NCBI GenBank assembly: GCA_034769895.1
Contig: CM068367.1
Coordinates: 1,316,603,046-1,316,667,045, forward strand
Length of the DNA: 64,000 nt
Reading direction: 5' to 3'
Source of the DNA: Magicicada septendecula
Taxonomy: Eukaryota; Arthropoda; Insecta; Hemiptera; Cicadidae
Each line of letters begins with the position of its first letter. Position 1 is the stretch's first letter. Made by a program: the position numbers and the translations under genes. Below the pieces are notes generated by a model. The model had not been told where the DNA came from, did not search any database, and was given only the letters and a program-made list of their open reading frames with translations. Shown piece after piece: positions 32,551-43,893 of the stretch.

Positions 32551-35156
32551 TCACTCTGTCGGAACGAACATAGAAAATCGCGCCAGGCGTCTCACGGTGT
32601 CATCAAGAGAGCGGACACCGAGTCCTCTCCTCAAAAGTCGAGAAGGGTACCTCCGGGGGACTTTGCACGCAAGCTTCAGACCCCGGTCGAGTACGCGCTG
32701 GAGCGTTGTTCTATGACCACGAGCCAGGTATCCCCAAACAGGACAGGCGTAGGTAATCACGGGCAACACGTACGAGTTGACTATGAGCTTACCTAGCCGG
32801 GGGGTCATTGCCGGATTAGATAGCACGGGCCAGAGTCTACTGAGTTGCGCCGAAGCGCGTTGTCTGATATACTGTGTATGGGTTCGCCAGGTGAGTCGGG
32901 AGTCCACGTGGAGCCCGAGGTACTTGACGCTGTTGGTCCAGGGCACCTCGACGGGGCCTACTTTAAGCGGCCGAGGCCGCTTGCGTTTGCGCGAGAATAT
33001 TACCGCGGCGCTCTTGGAAGCGTTAACGGCAACTCTCCAGTCATCGGTCCACCCGACATACGCGTCGAGTTGACGCTGGAGCTTAATTGCCGCATAACTT
33101 GCGTTCGGTTCTGAGGCAAGAGCAGCAGTGTCGTCCGCGAACAGCGACAATTTAACTCCAGGAACTCGTGGCGTATCATTGACAAACAGCGAGAACAGGA
33201 GAGGCCCAAGGACACTTCCCTGAGGGACGCCAGCGGTAATACGCCTCTCCGAAGAGAGAGCGTGGTTTATTCTCACTCGGAAGCTACGGTCTCGCAGAAA
33301 GCTGCCGATCAAATGAACGTAGCAATCTGGAAGAAGGACTTCCGTGAGCTTGTAAAGGACACCCTTGTGCCACACGCGGTCAAAGGCTTTCTCTACGTCT
33401 AGGAAGATCGCAGTCGTCTGTTTGCCCTGGCAGCCAGCCTCGGTAATGCATTCCACGAGTCTCATCAGTTGATGAGTCGAGGAGTGCAGCTCACGAAAGC
33501 CGAACTGTTCGGGGATCAGCACGTCTAGTCTTTCTATATGGTCGCGGATCCTACGCTGGATCAACCGCTCGAAAACCTTGGACGTCGCGGACAAGAGGCT
33601 GATGGGTCTGAGGTTTTCCACGCGAGAAGAATTCTTTCCCGGCTTGGGTATCACTATTACTGTAGCCGTTTTCCATTTCGCCGGAAAGTAGGTCAGTCTG
33701 AGGCATGAATTGAACAGGTCAGAGAGGAACTGTGTTCCTCGCTCCGGAAGGCGATGGAGGGCGGAATTCATGACTCCGTCCGGGCCAGGCGCCTTCCGGG
33801 GCTTGAGCTGAACAATCCTCTCAGAGACCTCCTCCGGGGAGATGGGCTCCGGTTGGACTGTGATACCGGCCGGTAGAAAGCGCTCTACCTCGCGGCAGAT
33901 TTGCTCAGTGAAAGCCGGGTTCTTGGATGGGTTGGGAGCGAACTGTCGCTCTAAACTGTCAGCCAAGAACTCTGCCTTTTCTAGGGGGCGGCCAAGGGGT
34001 TGACCGCCGGGTCCGACCAGTGCGGGGAGAGGCGCGTTTACGCTTTCCCGTTAGGGTACTGGGAATCCGCCAGACATTACGGTTCTCGGCAGGGCCATCC
34101 ATCTGTGTAACAGCTAGCTCCCAGTTGCGTCTACGGAACGCCAGCATGTCGCGACGCAACTTGCCGGACGCTCTGTTGAATGCAGCCTTGTCAGCCGGGT
34201 CACGAGTCCTCTGCCAGCGTCTCCGGAGGCGATTCCTCTCGCAAGCGAGCTGAGACACCTCTTTCGGGGATACGCTGATAGTCGGGCGTGAGCCCCGGCT
34301 TCATCCGGGAGGACACGTCTACCGCCGAGACTACGGCTGTGTCGAATAAGGCAACTGCCTCGTCAACATGCTGGCTAGTGTCGAGCGGGATATTCTCAGG
34401 TAGGCGGCGACTGAACGCCGGGCCAAAGCGCTCCCACTCGATTACCCGCCGCTCGTCGCGGACGGTAGAGTGCTGGGTAGCTATATGCACACTGATGGGG
34501 CAATGGTCCGAGGACAGTTCCGAAATGACGGAGACGTGGACGGGGCTATAAATGCCCCTGACCGCGGCAATGTCCAGTACATCAGGGCGGGAGTTAGCCC
34601 TCGAGGGATAGTACGTAGGCCCGGTAGGACCCATGACTGTGATCCGAGCCGCATCAGCATACCTGCGTAAACGGGCCCCGTTTGAGTTCACCAAGCGGCT
34701 CCCCCAATCAGGGTGCTTACAGTTCAGGTCGCCCGCCAGGACTACCTTTCTGTGTGCGCCAAAGACGGCCTCCAGATCGTTCGACAGGAGCTCCGTTTGT
34801 GGAGGCTTGTATGCAGAAACCACGAGTAGACCACCTAGAGCACCATGGAGCTCAACCGCGGTGCACTCGAGGTTCCGCCGCTGAGGCAGGACAACGCGGT
34901 GATGGCGAAGACTCGCCTTCACCGCGATGGCTGTGCCCCCTCCTGCGCGATCCGACCGGTCATCCCGGTAGCACACGTAGTTGGGTAGTCGGAATCGACG
35001 ATGCGTGGTCAGGTATGTCTCACCAATAAGAAGCACATCGGGCTTGTGTCGGTTAACGAACTCTAAGAGCTCAGAATGCCGGGAAGCGAGGCCGTTGGCG
35101 TTCCACGCCACGAGCTCGAGGTCTCGCTTGAGGGATTGCCGTGGTTGTCCGTTCAT
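32551..35156 (-). pseudogene. Jockey-type ORF2 (APE endonuclease and reverse transcriptase), two frameshifts
   Basis: ORF2 starts at ATG 35156 (MNGQPRQSLKRDLELVAWNA). The endonuclease keeps WNANGL, LIGETYL, SAYKPP, LAGDLNCKH and SDHCPI, which are the catalytic and metal-binding landmarks of APE-type nucleases. A frameshift near 34255 leads into the linker (SQLACERNRLRRRWQRT). A second near 34035 leads into the RT frame. The RT has LKPRKAPGPDGV, IPKPGK, LRPISLLS, FLDVEKAFDRVWH, GVPQGSVLGPLLF and the catalytic FADD, all typical of the Jockey clade. The C-terminus after the RT (TYACPVWGYLA) is present. All catalytic residues I can check are intact, so only the two shifts block function. Confidence 0.9.
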
Positions 35157-37155
35157 AACAGACCAATAATACGGCAGGCTTCCACCAAGAGGAGGAATTT
35201 GTCTTGGGGCGAGGCTGTTGCCAAGCGTTCCTTGATTTTAAGGAAAGTTTGGGCTACTTTCTGCAAGTCGTAGCTTGCCAGAAAGTCGGAAACGACGGCG
35301 AGATAATCGGTAGATGAGGCCTGGGGAGAACGCTTGGCGGCAGCTGCATAGCTGCGGCGGGGCGTGGCGGTGGAAGCCTTGGGGGCAGGTTCTGGAGCTG
35401 GTGGTCGCTCTGGCTTTTGGCGGACAGGCTTGGGTCCAGTGGCAGGTTTTGGCTGGCCCGTGTTCTTGGCCTAAGTTCTACCTTGCTTTTTGCCTGATCT
35501 GGGGTAGCGAGGCTTGGGTGGCGGCGGCAGTGGAGGATAAATTTCCTCGTCATCCTGCGGCAACGGGACTAGAGCGTAGGCGGGTATCTCGCGTTCCGGT
35601 TCCGGGGGCGCGGTTGTTGGTGTGGCCTGTTGAGCTTTGCTCGGGGTCACTGCACTTTGTGGTTTCGGAACCGGAGCAGACCTTGGGACTGGTTTCCGGA
35701 CCACAGGTTCAGAGGCTTTGGCCGTTTTTACTGGTTGAACAACAACTTGTCGAGGCTTAGGCTGGACTGGCTTTACAAGTTTGTCCAGCTGCTCTTTGTA
35801 AACTGGGCAGTGCCTGTTATTAGCAGCATGGGCGCCGCCACAGTTAATGCAATATCTGTGGTTGTCAGGAACAGCGCAGGCCTGCGTTAGGTGGTCATTT
35901 CCACAGCGGACGCAGGTCGGCGCGTTCCGACAACCGAAGCTGCTATGGCCGAAACTCTGACACCTGTGGCACTGGGAAATTCGCCCGGTCTGACGGCAGG
36001 GCTCTACGCTAACGCAGAGCCCGAAAAGCCGTTTCAACTCTAAAAGGGCCTGGGAGGATTCGCCCTTCTCCACCTGGAGTCTGATCAGGGGAAGTGGTCG
36101 ACGCGAGCCATAGGTTGTGTACAACCGAGAGGCTCCCACAACCTTGTAGCCCGCGTCGCACAGTTCGTCAAGGACGACCTGCGGGTCTGCCTGTATGTCT
36201 AGCCCCCGAAGGACGAGGGCTACAGGCTTGATTCGGTTCAGGGAGTATGTGTGGAACTGGAACGATTCTCGTTCCAGCCACTGGATTACTCCCAAGTGTT
36301 CAGATGCGCTGCGACAGGTAACGCGCACAGTCTCACTCGCTAGGAGTTTGACAGAAGCCTTATCTGCCAGCGCAACGACCTTGCGGAGTCGGCGACTAAA
36401 GCCGATAATGTCCCTGACGTTCGTGACGAACACCGGCGGGATCCTTCCTTCGAAGGTGCGACTAGGCGCAACCTCAGCGGAGGCTTGGAATGCCGCCGAG
36501 TCCGTAGCCGAACACAGGGAAGCCAGTGAGGGAGACTTCCTCGGCTTACCACCGTGCCCTACTACCACCCAGTTAGTGGAAGCCGAGGTCTCCATGTCTG
36601 GGGAGTCAGACTCCGGCAGAGGAATGGGGCTGCTTGGCCTACTAGCGGCCGTGGAGCCGGAAGGTCCGGCCTGTACGGGCTGGGTCGGCCCTAACAAGGA
36701 CCGATTGTTGTCACGTACTTGCGCGGGTTGAGCAGGGCTTCCCGCCCAAGTCATAGGGTTCCCGGCTGGCCCAAGTGGTCGGCCGGGGGGCTCGTCGCTG
36801 CCGCACAGTGCTTCAGGGACACTATTAGCTGGACCAATGGTGACTAGCTCAGCTCTTTGCCCAGCGGGTATCCGGGGGCCGAACTGTGACACCGTCACAG
36901 TGGCGGCGCAACCCGCATCTCCTTGGTAAGTCCTACTCTCGGACTCCCCGGATTCCGCTGGGTAGCGCTACCTAAACGACTTACCGGCACTGTGCGGCAG
37001 GTCCCAGTCGTGCTTTGTTTGTCCTCGTCTTGCAGGCAAGGCGGCTGGTCTACTTCCATCGCTGCAGCTTGATGTTGTCGCTGGCGAGGAGGTGAGTTCT
37101 GGTCCGGCGGTTTCTTCTTAACGGCCGCAGTGGCTTGTGTAGAAGGCCTCTTCAT
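35153..37155 (-). pseudogene. Jockey-type ORF1 (Gag-like RNA-binding protein), one stop and one frameshift
   Basis: ORF1 likely starts at ATG 37155 (MKRPSTQATAAVKKKPP) and shifts frame between about 36965 and 36898. It then runs open to a TAG at 35471-35473, and continues in the same frame for about 105 more codons (including RRSYAAAAKRSP) to TGA at 35153-35155. The middle has a PRE_C2HC-like segment. Three zinc knuckles follow, starting CHRCQSFGHSSFGC, CVRCGNDHLTQAC and CINCGGAHAANNRHC, with spacings C2C4H4C, C2C3H4C and C2C3H6C, the standard Jockey set. ORF1 proteins bind element RNA and help target it. The final TGA overlaps the ORF2 ATG as ATGA. The single stop and frameshift look recent. 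Confidence 0.85.
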
Positions 37156-37616
37156 GCTCTTCGAGGTCGAGGCGATCCTCTTCTGCGTTGATGTATACTC
37201 TTCAGATGCTAGCAGTGAAGTTTCCTGTCATGTGTGTCTGTCTCCTCTTCCTTTGATGTGTTCGTTTCTGCTATTCTGATTCTGCTGTCCTGTCGACGCG
37301 TCTTAGCGCTCGTGTGAACTACGTATTTAACTGCGGCCTTGACACAGTCCGCGCGGCTAGCGCCTTCGAGAACCTCTCGAAAATGCGTCGACAAGCACGT
37401 ACGCCACACGCGTTACATCGAGATTCTTCTGGCACATTCGACAAACACGTAGATTGTTCTGTGATGTCGTAACAGTATATAATATCCCCACAATATAATA
37501 TCCCCACACGTAAGGCCCAAAGTTGCTTACTATTCTCTTCAGTTTGTCAGCTACTTCAATACGATAAACATCTAGCTCTTCTAACGATTATTAAAATATG
37601 ACTTGTATCGTATTCA

Positions 37617-38014
37617 TAGGGGCGTATTTACGGGGGGGGGGACCCCCCCCAGAGGGTCGATAAAGTTGACGAATTTTGTTAATCTCTTAATTAGGCAGTT
37701 TTATTTATTATTTTTTCAGCTCTGTACGCTAATATAGTAGTAACTATTTTTTAAATATACAAACAGGTTAATTACACAGCATTAGCGTATACCGTTCAAA
37801 TATGAAATATATAGGAAAATCAGTCAATGAGTATCTTGTAAAAAGTGTTCCAATAACGCATATTTTTATTGTGTTATTATCGTTTACTTTAATTGGACTG
37901 ATTTCAACCACTTTAAAGACAGAAATGTTGATTAACCTTAACTTGTTTTTTCTTTTGTATGAAGCCGACCCGACCCCGGACTCCCCCCAAGAGCAAATTC
38001 TAGATACGCCACTG
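37617..38014. mobile_element. Short hAT-type element with 8-bp target duplication (7/8)
   Basis: The left end is TAGGGGCGTATTTA and the right end, reverse-complemented, is CAGTGGCGTATCTA. The flanks are CGTATTCA (37609-37616) and CGTATTAA (38015-38022). The interior starts with an odd G10-A-C8 block (37632-37650). There is no transposase in the 398 bp. Confidence 0.75.
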
Positions 38015-38022
38015 CGTATTAA

Positions 38023-41000
38023 TAATTTTATTTATTACGTTCACGTACCTATGTCAGTGCTGTTTATGTGGAAAGGCTAAATAATCAGCGTATAGGTCGA
38101 ACAGATTTTAGACGCAAAAAATCATATAGCTACAAAGACGCACACTCATACATAGTTGATATGACGTACATAAATAGTAGCAGATACATCATAAGATTTT
38201 ATGTCTTCCATCAGAGACGGCCAACAGCCGACACAAAAAGAAATCAGGATATAAAGAAAAATATTGATATTATTTAGTAAACCAACTTTTGTAAAGAGCT
38301 CCTCTGATTCTTGACTTTTAATAAACCTATATGCTACGACTTCCCCCTGTGGCAGGGGTTGCAGAGGAGTAAAAACAGGTTTCGCGAGTAATTTGGAAAC
38401 CATAAAGTTGAAAAAAAAAATCATTCTAACAGTTATTGTAAACAATTAAAATTAATCTTTAATTTAGTTTCTTTTTTGTTTTTCTAAAGCGAGTTATGAC
38501 GTTATGAAGAAACGTCACATTTTAATAGAAACTCAATTATTATGCCGGATTTTTCGTGAATAATGTAGCATTACCAAAATCTACATTGCTAAAGGCTACT
38601 ATTAATAAACCATAATATGAATAGCACAGAAATAGAAACAATTATTATTATTATTATTAAATAAAAAAGAGGTAAACAGAACCCAGCCATTATAGTTAAA
38701 GAATAGAGAATCGACTGAGTGAATACAGTAAAAGAGAGAAGTCCCAAATTGAAAGAAAAAGGTATAACAAACTAACACACTATACCTACTAAATGACATG
38801 ACAATGACCACAAACTAGACTTAAATTAAATACTACCCAGATAGACTAGGAGCATGAAATAAAAGTAATATAATAAACAAGAAGTACAATACAACATTGT
38901 AGTAGAACTAATGTATGTTAAATAGATGTAATTAAAAGTAACTAATGTAATGTAATCAACGGTAGAATAAAAATAGCAGTGTCAAGGTGGAAAATAGTGA
39001 ATCATAATAAGTATTAATCTCACAGACAATATGGTGAGGAGGAATACCAAATATAAGTAAAGACAGACCAAAATGGACTGTGGACAAAAAAAAAAGAATA
39101 TTGTTATTTGTTAACCAGATTAACAGTTGTTTAAAAGTGCGTTTATTGTTTAGGATTATTTGAATCTTGAGTCATGAAGACATGACTTTAAGTTAAGATG
39201 TTTGTTTTAATTTAATGAATTAATGTTATTAGAAGGTAAGGAATGTATTGACGTCAGATAATAGCATCCCAAAATGCCATATCAATTAATCATAAGGTCT
39301 TAAATCACCAAAAAATATTTATTAAGTCACACATAAAGGTCATGAGGGGTATCAAATTGTTTGTAATTTTATGAGGAAAAACAAGATGTAAATTATGTTA
39401 AGCATAAATAAGTGATAATTGAGGAGTAATTTAGAGTGTAAGATATAAAAATAATGTATTTTTAAAAACCAGGGTCATGTGACCTCTGAACCTAACAGAA
39501 TGGACCAATAGGGGTATAGACTTTTGGGCAAGCTAGTCGAAAAAAGAAGAAAATAAAAACACTTTATTGTTAGCCATGAGAGAGATCAGTTTAATTCTGT
39601 GCGACTAGAAGTGACAAAAATATAAAAAGGAATCTAATCCGAGAAAGGAAGAAAATTTTATAAAAAGAAAATATTGTAATATCAAAAAATATAATTAAAT
39701 CTAATATTGAAGGAAGATATAAAGTACGAAAAAACAAACAAAAAGAAGAAACAATAAAGCTAAATTATAGAAAGCGAAGTATTCCTACAGTTGACTAACT
39801 TACAGGTTAAGTTTTAACATTGTCCAATCTACGATTTATAACTAACAACACTAAGAACAACCCAAAGAACCTCCAACCAACAAAACACTTTTGAAAGAAA
39901 GAAAATATAATTTATAAACAGTGAACACTTGAACATTATTTTATTAAGAAAAAATTGGTGGTAAACCATTTTCACACAAAATCAGTGTAGCGACCAACCG
40001 CCATGTTGTCTTTATGATTACTGAAGGACCATGATGCATTGCGGCATTAGACAGAATGAAAAGATTTATTGTATTAAATTTTTTATTTTATTTACTATTA
40101 TTTCTGTTGTGTTAGATAATAAGTATGACAATATTTGTACTGTAATGTACTTCTTGTTAACCGTAATGAACTTTGCATAGCAGTCTAAAGAACTCAAACA
40201 CTATAGACTAATATTAATTGAAGAAAGTAAGAAATCGACCCGAGAGACAGAATCGATCCGTGCTATGGTTAATTTCGAGCATATAACTTTCAATTGAAAT
40301 TAAACCAAATAAATACTGAACATTATTATCAATATTGTAATTCAATGTGTTTTTATTTATCAAACAGATTAAGATAAGAGGGTTCTCACTGAACGAACAA
40401 GACCAAGACGACGTCGGAGTGTTGTAAATAGAAAAGAAAAAAAATTTTTTACGAAATTAGAAACAACCTCAAAGGGTATATTTCGATATGGTAATCGAGA
40501 GTACACATTAGTAATCTGGTTCTGCATTACAACCGGATTATTCAAACGTATAAGGCAGATGACGAATAATTTTGTCGGTGAAAAAATAGAAAAAATATAT
40601 AAAAGAACCAAAAACTGAAAAAAAAAATAAATAAATATAGAATAACTTACATATACGGTTTAAACTTTCAACAACCTATACCCAATTAAAACGTTTTTAT
40701 GATATTACAAATTTACGCCTGCAACGCGGGGACTAAAGAAAAATATTATAACAAGGTAATAATAATTGAAACACATACACTATAAAAATTACGTTCATAT
40801 ACAATAACTTAAAAAACTATCCATCTGGATGAATGAAAATTATAGATTATTTCTTGGCACCTTACAAGTTTACCTGTAATTTGTTTATTTTATTTTTCAG
40901 CCTTTGAAATTAACCAAATTAAAGGTTCAAATAACCAAATACGAGACTACTTTTTTTTTTTAATTTAACAGAACGGTATACAATTACCATGGAAAGACAA

Positions 41001-41181
41001 ATGTATGAGTATCTAACATACAATTAACGCACGCAGGCCTATACATAATCTCTGATAGATATATATAATAATTTTGTATATGATGAAACTCCTGTAGGCT
41101 ATATAATAGTGAATACAAACATTTATATCAAATAAAAGGAGAAAAATGATTCAAATACAAGCTTTAGAGGATTAAGTTCTC
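38023..41181. other. Long AT- and A-rich non-coding stretch
   Basis: I see no gene. A short (TTA)n lies at 38641-38659. The style of 38830-39780 (A-rich, with TATAAAAATAATG-like motifs) resembles LTR-element interior DNA, but I could not find repeats or domains to support that. Confidence 0.5.
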
Positions 41182-41370
41182 TAGGGGAGGTGGTGGTATT
41201 ATGAAACAGCACAGTATTTGTCCAGGAAGTGCAGCCATCTATCGGCAATTGTTGTAATTATAACATTTAGTTTCCGTATTGATCTCCAGAGGCTGCTGAC
41301 TTCAGTATGGTGTTGTTTGCAGTCTTAAATACATTTGTTTTGTTTTCTAACGTTCAAAACTTTTCACAAG

Positions 41371-41586
41371 GTAAGATTCTCTATTTTTTTTCGTACCTAC
41401 ATTAATAAATGAAGTATACTATTATTAGAGTATCAGATAGTAATATGATTTAACTTCAAAATGCTATGGATAGTTATTTGAAATAATATTTTATACACTA
41501 TGATTAACAGGTTAGATTGGAAAATGGCGTAGGGTGGTAATATGAAACAGACTGTTCCATAATACAACCCTTCTTTTTTTTTTTAG
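41371..41586 (+). other. Predicted intron in the transposase 5' leader
   Basis: A strong donor, CACAAG|GTAAGAT, lies at 41371 and a T-rich tract ending TTTTTAG|GTGTC at 41586 forms an acceptor. The transposase ATG follows eight bases later (41595). The 216-bp intron would remove the internal copy of the terminal motif from the mRNA. Confidence 0.5.
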
Positions 41587-41594
41587 GTGTCCCT

Positions 41595-43274
41595 ATGCCA
41601 AGAAGCAAGTTAGGACCAGAAAAAAAGGGGCTAAGGCAGAAACGGCGACCAACAGATATGTTAAATGCAATATCAGCAGTACGGGAGAAAACTAAAACTT
41701 TAAATGAAGCAGCACGTTGTTTCAATGTACCCAAAGCTACACTTTCTAGAAAGGTGGCTAAAAGAGATGTTGATCAACAGATTTTGGTTAATGAAAAATT
41801 AGGAAGAAAGCCTATTCTTCCCCTACAAATTGAGAAGGAACTGGTGGAGTATTGTTTATTGATGGAAAGGAAGTTTTATAGGCTTACTCGAAATGACATC
41901 AGGCGAATGGCTTATCAGCTGGCAGCTAGAAATGGGATCAGCAACAACTTTAACGTCATGGTTGGGATGGCCTGGTTTGACCATTTTATGAATCGACACA
42001 AACATCTGTTGTCAATTAGAAAACCTGAAGGGACATCACTTGCCAGAGCCATTGGCTTTAACAAGGAGAGTGTCATGAACTTTTTCGACCTTCTGGAAAC
42101 GGAATACGCGAAGCATCGTTATCCTCCAGATCGAATTTTTAATGTGGACGAATCTGGTCTGAGTGTAGTGCAGACGAAACTTCCGCATGTGATTGGAATG
42201 AAAGGTAAAAAGCAGATAGGATCTCTTACTGCAGCAGAGAGGGGAAGTCTTGTAACGATCATCGCTTGCATGAGTGCAGGAGGAAATTTCGTCCCTCCAA
42301 TGATGATTTTTCCATGCACGAACTGGACAGACCGATTGATGAAGGGGGCACCCCCAGGAGCTATAGGGAAATGTCATCCATCAGGCTGGGTGCAGTCCTA
42401 CCTTTTCACCGAATGGTTTTCCCATTTCATTGAACATACAAAGCCTACATCTGAATCTCCAGTTTTACTTATACTGGATGGACACTTTTCCCATACAAGG
42501 AACCTTGATGTTATCTTAAAGCCAAAAGACAACCATGTAACGATCCTGTGCTTGCCGCCTCACACAACTCATAGACTTCAGCCTTTGGACCGAACATTCA
42601 TGGGTCCCCTAAAGACTTATTATAGCGAAGAGGTTAGGCAGGCACTGAGAACAGGCGGGATGGACACATATGACATTGCTGAGAAGTTTGCAAATGCATA
42701 TCTCAAGGTTCAAACTGGGATAATAGCAGTCAGTGGTTTTAAGTGCACCGGGATATATCCACTAAACAAGAACGTCTTCTCCGAGACTGACTTCATTGCG
42801 GCTCAACATGAAGCAGAAAATGTGGCTCACAACAGTGAACTTCATGAAGCCGGCGACGAGGATGGTGATGATGATCTGCATCCTTCTGGATCAGAAAGCA
42901 GTGCTGTCTTGAGGAACGGCAACGAGAGAACACTAGAGGAAGCTGGAGGCTCCCCATCGACACCTATAAGCCACGTCACTCCACAAGACATCTCTCCAAT
43001 TCTAAGTGCAAAGAAGAAGATAACATCAAACAGAGGTCGGAAAGCACTTTCTGCCACTATTATAACTAGTTCTCCATATAAGGACGCTTTAAAATCATCA
43101 CTTGATAAAAAAGCAACTAAACTGAACTCAAAGAAGAAGGGACCTCCAGCTCACAAAGCAGCTGTCAGATATAAAAACCAAATGAGTCAACCCGGAACTA
43201 GCAAAGGAACATCCCAGAATAAGAAAAATGGAAGACGAAGTCTATTTTCCAAGAGAAGGAGATGTAACTTCTAG
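41595..43274 (+). CDS. pogo/Tigger-type transposase (HTH, CENP-B-like and DDE_1 domains)
   Basis: This 559-residue protein would cut and paste the element in the nucleus. Residues ~20-55 form a psq-type helix-turn-helix ([20 protein letters not shown]), and ~75-145 a CENP-B/Tc5-like DNA-binding region. The DDE_1 nuclease follows, with D185 in [10 protein letters not shown]295 in [10 protein letters not shown] and D332 in [12 protein letters not shown], a DD36D arrangement. All three are intact. The C-terminus is acidic and then lysine-rich, a likely nuclear localisation signal (SKRRRCNF). Relatives carry a C-terminal cysteine finger, which here lies beyond the stop in other frames. The ATG follows a probable 3' splice site. 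The domain order excludes mariner and hAT. It could be catalytically active, though the lost tail may matter. Confidence 0.94.
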   Translation: MPRSKLGPEKKGLRQKRRPTDMLNAISAVREKTKTLNEAARCFNVPKATLSRKVAKRDVDQQILVNEKLGRKPILPLQIEKELVEYCLLMERKFYRLTRNDIRRMAYQLAARNGISNNFNVMVGMAWFDHFMNRHKHLLSIRKPEGTSLARAIGFNKESVMNFFDLLETEYAKHRYPPDRIFNVDESGLSVVQTKLPHVIGMKGKKQIGSLTAAERGSLVTIIACMSAGGNFVPPMMIFPCTNWTDRLMKGAPPGAIGKCHPSGWVQSYLFTEWFSHFIEHTKPTSESPVLLILDGHFSHTRNLDVILKPKDNHVTILCLPPHTTHRLQPLDRTFMGPLKTYYSEEVRQALRTGGMDTYDIAEKFANAYLKVQTGIIAVSGFKCTGIYPLNKNVFSETDFIAAQHEAENVAHNSELHEAGDEDGDDDLHPSGSESSAVLRNGNERTLEEAGGSPSTPISHVTPQDISPILSAKKKITSNRGRKALSATIITSSPYKDALKSSLDKKATKLNSKKKGPPAHKAAVRYKNQMSQPGTSKGTSQNKKNGRRSLFSKRRRCNF

Positions 43275-43497
43275 CGATGAGGATGAGACGGGAGGGTGTC
43301 TGTCTTCTATCAGAACCTATTGGGCAGGAAGTTCCAGCGGAAGATGATGCAGATTGTCTATTTTTGGCGAGAGATTCAAGAAATCAAAATCTGCAGAACT
43401 TTGGGTTCAATGTGTGGTGTGCCAGAAATGGGCTCATATCTTGTGCAGTGCGTGTGAAAATGATGTTTTTATTTGCGGCTTCTGTTCGTAAAGAACT
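43250..43497 (+). pseudogene. Frameshifted C-terminal cysteine-finger region of the transposase
   Basis: Past the TAG at 43272, other frames continue the protein. First comes [12 protein letters not shown], then EVPAEDDADCLF, then a finger AELWVQCVVCQKWAHILC with FICGFC and a stop near 43491. This is the PHD-like cysteine finger seen at the end of many pogo-type transposases. Three frame changes (near 43255, 43315 and 43362) break it, the last one inside the first cysteine pair. Confidence 0.7.
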
Positions 43498-43585
43498 TTG
43501 TCCAATTTGTCTTAGTTTTTTTCCTATGTTCAAAAAGTTTTATTAGCATCTAAAAGTATAATTTGTTTTTTTTTACGTTTAAGAG

Positions 43586-43592
43586 AATAAAA
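43586..43592 (+). terminator. Candidate polyadenylation signal of the transposon
   Basis: AATAAAA lies about 90 bases after the end of the cysteine-finger relic and inside the element, where the transcript end is expected. Confidence 0.5.
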
Positions 43593-43893
43593 TAGGGCAT
43601 TACTGTAATAATAAAAGTAATAAAGTACTCACAATATTAAAATAACATTTTGAATTTATTCTTATACTTGTTTCATATTACCACTCTACTCTTTAAAACC
43701 CATATTTTGCTGTCTGTTTAAAAAATAATAATTTACTATGGAACAGTTTAATTTTTGTCCATAGCTACTCATAATACATTACAAGGAACGTATTTGTTAA
43801 TTGTAGTTATGATTAATGATGAAATAGCTACATTCAAAATCGAGTATTTTGCCCAAAACAAAAAACCGGTCCATATTACCACCACCTCCCCTA

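Larger units (their letters stand above)
32430..37420 (-). mobile_element. Jockey-type non-LTR retrotransposon, nearly full length
   Basis: Two overlapping genes on the minus strand encode a triple-zinc-knuckle ORF1 and an endonuclease/RT ORF2. The body is GC-rich compared with the surrounding AT-rich DNA, consistent with a foreign insertion. Both outer edges are approximate, since I could not find a target duplication or a clear poly(A) tail. Damage is light: one stop and one frameshift in ORF1, two frameshifts in ORF2. Confidence 0.88.
41184..43891 (+). mobile_element. Complete pogo/Tigger-type DNA transposon with TA target duplication
   Basis: The 20-bp terminal inverted repeats are at 41184-41203 (GGGGAGGTGGTGGTATTATG) and 43872-43891, identical at 19 of 20 positions. 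Both are flanked by TA (41182-41183 and 43892-43893), the target of the Tc1/mariner/pogo superfamily. The motif GGTGGTAATATGAAACAG recurs inside each end, at 41532-41550 and inverted at 43668-43685. The 2708-bp body carries one long transposase gene. The near-identical ends and open gene suggest a young copy. Confidence 0.95.

Noticed and set aside
33927..35273. Many plus-strand frames over the Jockey element
   Set aside because: Shadows of the GC-rich minus-strand ORF2; the conserved RT and endonuclease motifs are only on the minus strand.
35254..35553. Separate 99-codon minus-strand gene between Jockey ORF1 and ORF2
   Set aside because: It is another phase of the ORF1 C-terminal region; the true ORF1 frame continues past the TAG to the ATGA overlap.
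39472..39485. Palindrome GGGTCATGTGACCT as a nuclear-receptor site
   Set aside because: Half-site spacing does not fit the usual ecdysone element, and one short palindrome in AT-rich DNA is expected by chance.
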